Origin: Candidatus Omnitrophota bacterium
Lineage (GTDB): Bacteria > Omnitrophota > Gorgyraeia > Duberdicusellales > 4484-171
Direction: 5' to 3'
DNA length: 5,389 nt
Assembly: GCA_030601015.1 (NCBI GenBank)
Contig: JAUVUO010000100.1
Location: forward strand, 1 to 5,389
Shown one piece after another: positions 1 through 5,389 of this stretch (position 1 is the stretch's first letter; each line of letters opens with the position of its first letter). The translations under genes and the position numbers were made by a program. Below the pieces are notes generated by a model. It searched no databases and was not told the origin of the DNA. It saw only the letters and a program-made list of their open reading frames with translations.

Positions 1-2131
1 CTTCTTTTTTAAGAGACGTCTTTATCAAAGTCATTCCTAAAGTAATATCCTCTTTTAATAACCTCACACCTCTAACCCCCTGAGATTGTCTCCCGGTAGG
101 CCTTATATCTTTCATCTTAAATCGTATAGAAAGCCCTTTTTTAGTTCCTAAAATAACTTCATCTTCTTCTGAACAAACACCGGCACCAACTAATTTGTTT
201 CCTTTTTCAATATTTATAGCAAATATGCCGCTTTTCCTAATATTTGAAAACAAACCTAAAGATGTCCTTTTAACGATACCTCTCTGTGTAGCCATAAAAA
301 TAAATTTGTCAGGATCGAAACTTTTTACAGATAAAACTGTTGTTATCTTTTCTTGTCCTGATATTTGCAAAACATTAACAATAGCTCTTCCTTTTGAAGT
401 TCTTGACCCGGCAGGAATTTCATATGTCTTTAAAGGATAAACTCTCCCCAGATCTGTAAAAAACAATAGAATATCCTTACTGGAAGCTACAAGAAGGGTT
501 TCCACAAAATCTATATCTGATGTTCCCATCGCTGCAACGCCTCGGCCTCCTCTTTTCTGCTGTCTGTAAGTGCTTATAGGTATTCTCTTTATATATCCTG
601 TCCCTGTTATACTCACAACCATATCCTCTTCTATGATCAAATCTTCAATTTCTATATCTTCACTCTGAGAAACTATATCCGTTCGTCTGGGATCAGCAAA
701 TTTATCCTTTATTTCTTCCAATTCTTTTTTAATTAAAGCTTCCTGTTTTTTTTCTGATAAAAGTATTGACGTCAAATACTCAATCTTTTTAAGTAGCTCC
801 AAATATTCCGCTTCAATCTTTTTTCTCTCTAACGAACATAATCTTTGCAGCTGCATTTCTAAAATTGCCTGTGCCTGAATTTGGGAAAGTTTAAATTTCT
901 TAACAAGTGAAACTTTTGCTTCTTGAGGCGTTTTAGATTTTTTTATTATTTCGATAACCTGATCTAAATAATTTAAAGCAATTTTCACCCCTTCCAAAAT
1001 ATGAGCTCTGCTTTCAGCCTTATTTAACTCAAACTTAGTTCTGCGGACTATTACTTCTTTTCTAAAATTTATATGCTGATAACATAGTTCTTTAAGATTT
1101 AAAATTTGAGGTTTTCGGTTTACTAAAGTAAGCATAATCGCCCCAAAGGTGGTCTCCATACTTGTATGCTTAAATAACCTATTCAAGACAATTTCAGAAT
1201 GCGAATCACGTTTAAGCTCAATAACAATTCTTATACCTCCCTTATCAGATTCATCTCTTAAATCCGAAACTCCTTCCACTCTTTTTTCATTAATTAATCT
1301 GGCGATTTGCTCAATCAGTGTTGTTTTATTTAATTGATACGGAATCTCAGTAATAATAATTTGGTCTTTATTTTTTTTATGTTCTATAGTTGCCCTTGCC
1401 CTTACTTTTATCTTCCCCCGACCTTCTTTATACATTCTATAAATTTCCGATCTCCCGCAAATAATACCACCGGTCGGAAAATCAGGCCCTTTAATAAATT
1501 GATGAAGATCTTGTATTGAAGACTTCGGGTTATCTATTAAGTGAGTTATAGCATCGCAAACTTCCCCTAAATTATGCGAAGGCATATTCGTTGCCATGCC
1601 CACAGCTATACCGCTTGCGCCATTCAGAAGCATATTGGGTAATATGGAAGGTAAAACTTCCGGTTCATTTAAAGAATTATCAAAATTAGGGAAAAATTTA
1701 ACTGTTTTTTTCTCAATATCCTGCAGTATATAATCAGATACCCTTGACATTCTGGCTTCCGAATATCTCATTGCTGCCGGAGGATCTCCGTCTATAGACC
1801 CGAAATTACCCTGGCCGTTTATTAAAGGATATCTTAAGGCAAAATCTTGCGCCATTCTTACTAAAGCTTCATAAACCGCGCTATCACCGTGAGGATGATA
1901 TTTACCTAAAGTTTCTCCGACTATTCTGGCACATTTTTTATGAGGCAAATTATACCTCAGATGTAGTTCATGCATAGCAAAAAGAATTCTTCTTTGAACC
2001 GGTTTAAGCCCATCTCTCACATCAGGTAGAGCTCTCCCAACTATTACGCTCATAGCGTAAGAAAGATAGGAAACTTTCATTTCGTCTTCTAAATATTTTA
2101 AAACTATTTTTTCTTGGCCTTTTTCTATCAT
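1..2131 (-). CDS. gyrA: DNA gyrase subunit A, C-terminus cut off by the window edge
   Basis: GyrA is the DNA-cleaving and DNA-wrapping subunit of gyrase (A2B2), which introduces negative supercoils using ATP hydrolysed by GyrB. I translated the open frame from ATG at 2131 to the left edge: 710 codons, no stop. The N-terminal domain has the [16 protein letters not shown] signature (33-48), the [12 protein letters not shown] quinolone-determining region (78-89), catalytic Tyr123 in AAMRYSEAR, and the intercalating Ile175 in SGIAVG. All are offset by one from E. coli (Tyr122, Ile174). A coiled-coil/tower region follows to about 490. The beta-pinwheel C-terminal domain begins near 492 and carries the GyrA box QKRGGRG at 525-531, which marks it as gyrase rather than topoisomerase IV ParC. 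Roughly 100 or more C-terminal residues should lie beyond the edge. Ser84 and Glu88 (E. coli Ser83/Asp87 positions) are residues usual for quinolone-sensitive enzymes. The gene follows gyrB by 34 nt and is probably co-transcribed with it. Confidence 0.97.
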   Translation of the reverse strand, partial: MIEKGQEKIVLKYLEDEMKVSYLSYAMSVIVGRALPDVRDGLKPVQRRILFAMHELHLRYNLPHKKCARIVGETLGKYHPHGDSAVYEALVRMAQDFALRYPLINGQGNFGSIDGDPPAAMRYSEARMSRVSDYILQDIEKKTVKFFPNFDNSLNEPEVLPSILPNMLLNGASGIAVGMATNMPSHNLGEVCDAITHLIDNPKSSIQDLHQFIKGPDFPTGGIICGRSEIYRMYKEGRGKIKVRARATIEHKKNKDQIIITEIPYQLNKTTLIEQIARLINEKRVEGVSDLRDESDKGGIRIVIELKRDSHSEIVLNRLFKHTSMETTFGAIMLTLVNRKPQILNLKELCYQHINFRKEVIVRRTKFELNKAESRAHILEGVKIALNYLDQVIEIIKKSKTPQEAKVSLVKKFKLSQIQAQAILEMQLQRLCSLERKKIEAEYLELLKKIEYLTSILLSEKKQEALIKKELEEIKDKFADPRRTDIVSQSEDIEIEDLIIEEDMVVSITGTGYIKRIPISTYRQQKRGGRGVAAMGTSDIDFVETLLVASSKDILLFFTDLGRVYPLKTYEIPAGSRTSKGRAIVNVLQISGQEKITTVLSVKSFDPDKFIFMATQRGIVKRTSLGLFSNIRKSGIFAINIEKGNKLVGAGVCSEEDEVILGTKKGLSIRFKMKDIRPTGRQSQGVRGVRLLKEDITLGMTLIKTSLKKE

Positions 2132-2165
2132 TTATTTATTTTTCACCTTTCATTATAAATACAAA
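2132..2165 (-). other. gyrB-gyrA intergenic spacer
   Basis: This 34-nt spacer is the longest non-coding stretch in the window. It is almost entirely A/T on the sense strand apart from the ribosome-binding site, and no inverted repeat long enough for a terminator or attenuator can be seen. An ATG at 2151-2153 opens a five-codon frame (MKGEK) that stops before the gyrA start and is out of frame with it. It overlaps the gyrA Shine-Dalgarno sequence and is probably incidental. Confidence 0.7.
2143..2148 (-). promoter_or_regulatory. ribosome-binding site of gyrA
   Basis: The sense strand reads AAAGGTGA ending 11 nt before the gyrA ATG. AGGTGA can pair with the GGAGGTGA-complementary 3' end of 16S rRNA. 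The spacing is a little long but still workable. It supports the ATG at 2131 as start, which also gives the expected distance to catalytic Tyr123. Confidence 0.65.
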
Positions 2166-4514
<2,349 letters not shown>

Positions 4515-4790
4515 CTATCCTATTTCTATTTTGATATTATTTATTTCCGGTATTTTTTTATTTATTTCATCTAATATTTTTTTTTTTTCTAAATTAAAAT
4601 TATATACAAAAATTGATGAATCTGAAACAAAAAAAACACCTCCTTTTATTATTTTCTTTATTCGTATATGTTTTTTGGTTTCAGGATTTAATGTTTTATT
4701 TACAATTCTTTCTATTTTACTAATACGGTTAACCTCATTTTTTGCTTTATTAAGGAATTCATCTAAAAGTGTTTTTATATGAGTCGCCAT
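4515..4790 (-). CDS. DUF721 / DciA-like protein, probable DnaB helicase-loading factor
   Basis: A 91-residue basic, lysine-rich protein. DUF721 proteins (DciA) are the widespread bacterial partners of the replicative helicase DnaB in species without DnaC/DnaI; M. tuberculosis Rv0004, directly before gyrB, is the type example. The assignment rests on position (between dnaN and gyrB) and on the layout of the fold. An N-terminal helix (about 1-32) is followed by a KH-like pattern: a strand near IRIKKIIKGGVFFV (42-55), the DSS motif (57-59), a helix FNLEKKKILDEINKKI (65-80), and a last strand IKIEIG. The family's usual Trp in the W..vvG segment is absent (IVNKTLNP here), and the protein is only about the size of the core domain. 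The ATG start has no clear Shine-Dalgarno and lies 5 nt after the dnaN stop, so translational coupling is likely. Its stop is 3 nt before gyrB. A 12-A tract lies within codons 68-72. Function is inferred. Confidence 0.75.
   Translation of the reverse strand: MATHIKTLLDEFLNKAKNEVNRISKIERIVNKTLNPETKKHIRIKKIIKGGVFFVSDSSIFVYNFNLEKKKILDEINKKIPEINNIKIEIG
4518..4521 (-). promoter_or_regulatory. ribosome-binding site of gyrB
   Basis: The sense strand reads AGGA, then TAGAAA, then the gyrB ATG, giving a six-nt spacing. The site sits in the last codons of the DUF721 gene, next to its TAG stop, so termination of that gene should place ribosomes at the gyrB start. This fits translational coupling. Confidence 0.6.
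4577..4588 (-). repeat. 12-base A homopolymer inside the dciA-like gene
   Basis: On the coding strand twelve consecutive A residues run through codons 68-72 (Glu-Lys-Lys-Lys-Ile). It is the longest homopolymer noticed in the window. One A more or one A fewer puts a stop codon within about four codons (TGA or TAG), so slippage would remove the last helix and strand of the protein. Confidence 0.9.
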
Positions 4791-4795
4791 AAATT

Positions 4796-5389
4796 TTATA
4801 TTTTCATTGGAAGAAGTAAATAAATATACCCTTCCTTTCTAATGGTGGTAGGTTTATCCGTAGATAAAAAATCTATAAAAACAACATCATCTTCTAAATT
4901 TTTTAACGCATCAATCAAATAATTAGGATTAAACCCTATAATTAAAGATCCTCCTTTATATTTACAATTAACAGACTCTTTCACCTCTCCTAATTGAGGT
5001 GTATTTTTATAAATAATAAAGGTGTCTTTTTTAAGTTCTATCTTAATGCCTTGATGTTCCGGTGTTGATAGTAAATTCGCTCTTCTTAAAGCGTAAAGAA
5101 ATTCTTTCCGGTTTATTTCTAATTTATCTTTTACTTTTTCAGGTATATATTGAGCATAATTAGGAAATTCTCCCTCTATCGGACGTGCTATAAATTGTGT
5201 ATCTTTAAAATCGAATCCTACTTTATTTTTTTCAATAAACAAAAAAAATTCTTTTTCTCTTTCTTTAATTAATTTATATAATTCATTAACTGCTTTTATT
5301 GGAAGAATAAAGGTAATTTTCGTTTCTATTTCAGGTTGTGTTTCCGGGAGATTTTTTTGAATAAAAGATAATCTTTTACCATCTGTAGC
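4796..5389 (-). CDS. dnaN: DNA polymerase III beta subunit (sliding clamp), N-terminal part missing
   Basis: DnaN forms the ring-shaped dimer that tethers DNA polymerase III and many repair proteins to DNA. The frame is open from the right edge to the TAA at 4796-4798 and gives 197 residues, the end of domain II and all of domain III. The first visible residues, ATDGKRLS, match the E. coli motif at about 171-178, so roughly 170 N-terminal residues lie outside the window. Further family signatures are EGEFPNYAQYIP, the REFLYALRRA helix, GFNPNYLIDALK, and the C-terminal LLLPMKI in place of E. coli VVMPMRL. The TDG-K-RL loop and the C-terminal tail together form the pocket that binds clamp-binding peptides, so the pocket looks functional. 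A TTG at 5242 is an internal Leu codon, not the start. The DUF721 gene follows after 5 nt. Confidence 0.97.
   Translation of the reverse strand, partial: ATDGKRLSFIQKNLPETQPEIETKITFILPIKAVNELYKLIKEREKEFFLFIEKNKVGFDFKDTQFIARPIEGEFPNYAQYIPEKVKDKLEINRKEFLYALRRANLLSTPEHQGIKIELKKDTFIIYKNTPQLGEVKESVNCKYKGGSLIIGFNPNYLIDALKNLEDDVVFIDFLSTDKPTTIRKEGYIYLLLPMKI

Noticed and set aside
195..440. An 81-codon plus-strand frame.
   Set aside because: It lies antisense inside the conserved gyrA C-terminal domain coding region and its translation resembles no protein I know.
1149..1519. Two overlapping short plus-strand frames (1149-1337 and 1334-1519).
   Set aside because: Both are antisense to conserved gyrA sequence, and the apparent coupling is chance in AT-rich DNA.
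1..2131. Topoisomerase IV ParC/ParE instead of gyrase.
   Set aside because: The GyrA box QKRGGRG is present and the genes follow dnaN in the typical gyrBA position.
2136..2153. Five-codon upstream frame (MKGEK) before gyrA as a regulatory leader peptide.
   Set aside because: It has no ribosome-binding site of its own and no attenuator-like hairpin, and it overlaps the gyrA Shine-Dalgarno, so it is most simply chance.
4531..4782. An 83-codon plus-strand frame that looks like a small membrane protein (many Phe, Ile and Leu).
   Set aside because: It is the exact antisense of the lysine-rich DUF721 gene; AAA codons read backwards as TTT (Phe) produce false hydrophobicity. It has no plausible ribosome-binding site or neighbours on that strand.
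4796..5242. Separate 148-residue gene starting at TTG 5242.
   Set aside because: The frame stays open to the right edge and contains the dnaN ATDGKRLS motif upstream, so this TTG is an internal Leu codon of dnaN.

Overview
The window is an almost gap-free, AT-rich (about one third GC by eye) bacterial chromosomal segment. All genes lie on the minus strand, so the reading order is from the right edge to the left: 3' part of dnaN (sliding clamp), a small DUF721/DciA-like gene, gyrB, then gyrA, which runs off the left edge. About 99% of the bases are coding. The junctions are 5 nt (dnaN to dciA-like), 3 nt (dciA-like to gyrB) and 34 nt (gyrB to gyrA). No terminator-like hairpin is visible at any of them, so the four genes probably form one operon.

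This is the classical replication-origin neighbourhood of bacteria (dnaA-dnaN-recF-gyrB-gyrA, with a DUF721 gene before gyrB in Actinobacteria). Here recF is missing from its usual place between dnaN and gyrB, and only the short DUF721 gene remains there. The genes work together in replication: the clamp tethers the polymerase, a DciA-type protein is the likely partner for loading the DnaB helicase, and gyrase (A2B2) removes the positive supercoils made ahead of the fork. dnaA and possibly oriC would be expected beyond the right edge, but that is not shown by the sequence.

The organism is a bacterium of uncertain phylum. GyrB is 781 residues long and carries a roughly 155-residue insertion in the TOPRIM region, unlike the short (about 640-residue) GyrB of Firmicutes. 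The wording of that insertion ([11 protein letters not shown] and an EEL motif) resembles, from memory, GyrB of the Planctomycetes-Verrucomicrobia-Chlamydiae/Omnitrophota group. Together with low GC this makes an uncultured Omnitrophota-like lineage a reasonable guess, but no more than that.

No novel system, mobile element, CRISPR array, tRNA or rRNA is seen. The points worth a second look are modest: the absence of recF, a very short DciA-like protein lacking the family's usual tryptophan, a 12-base A tract in that gene, and an Asp-to-Glu change in the GyrB TOPRIM motif.
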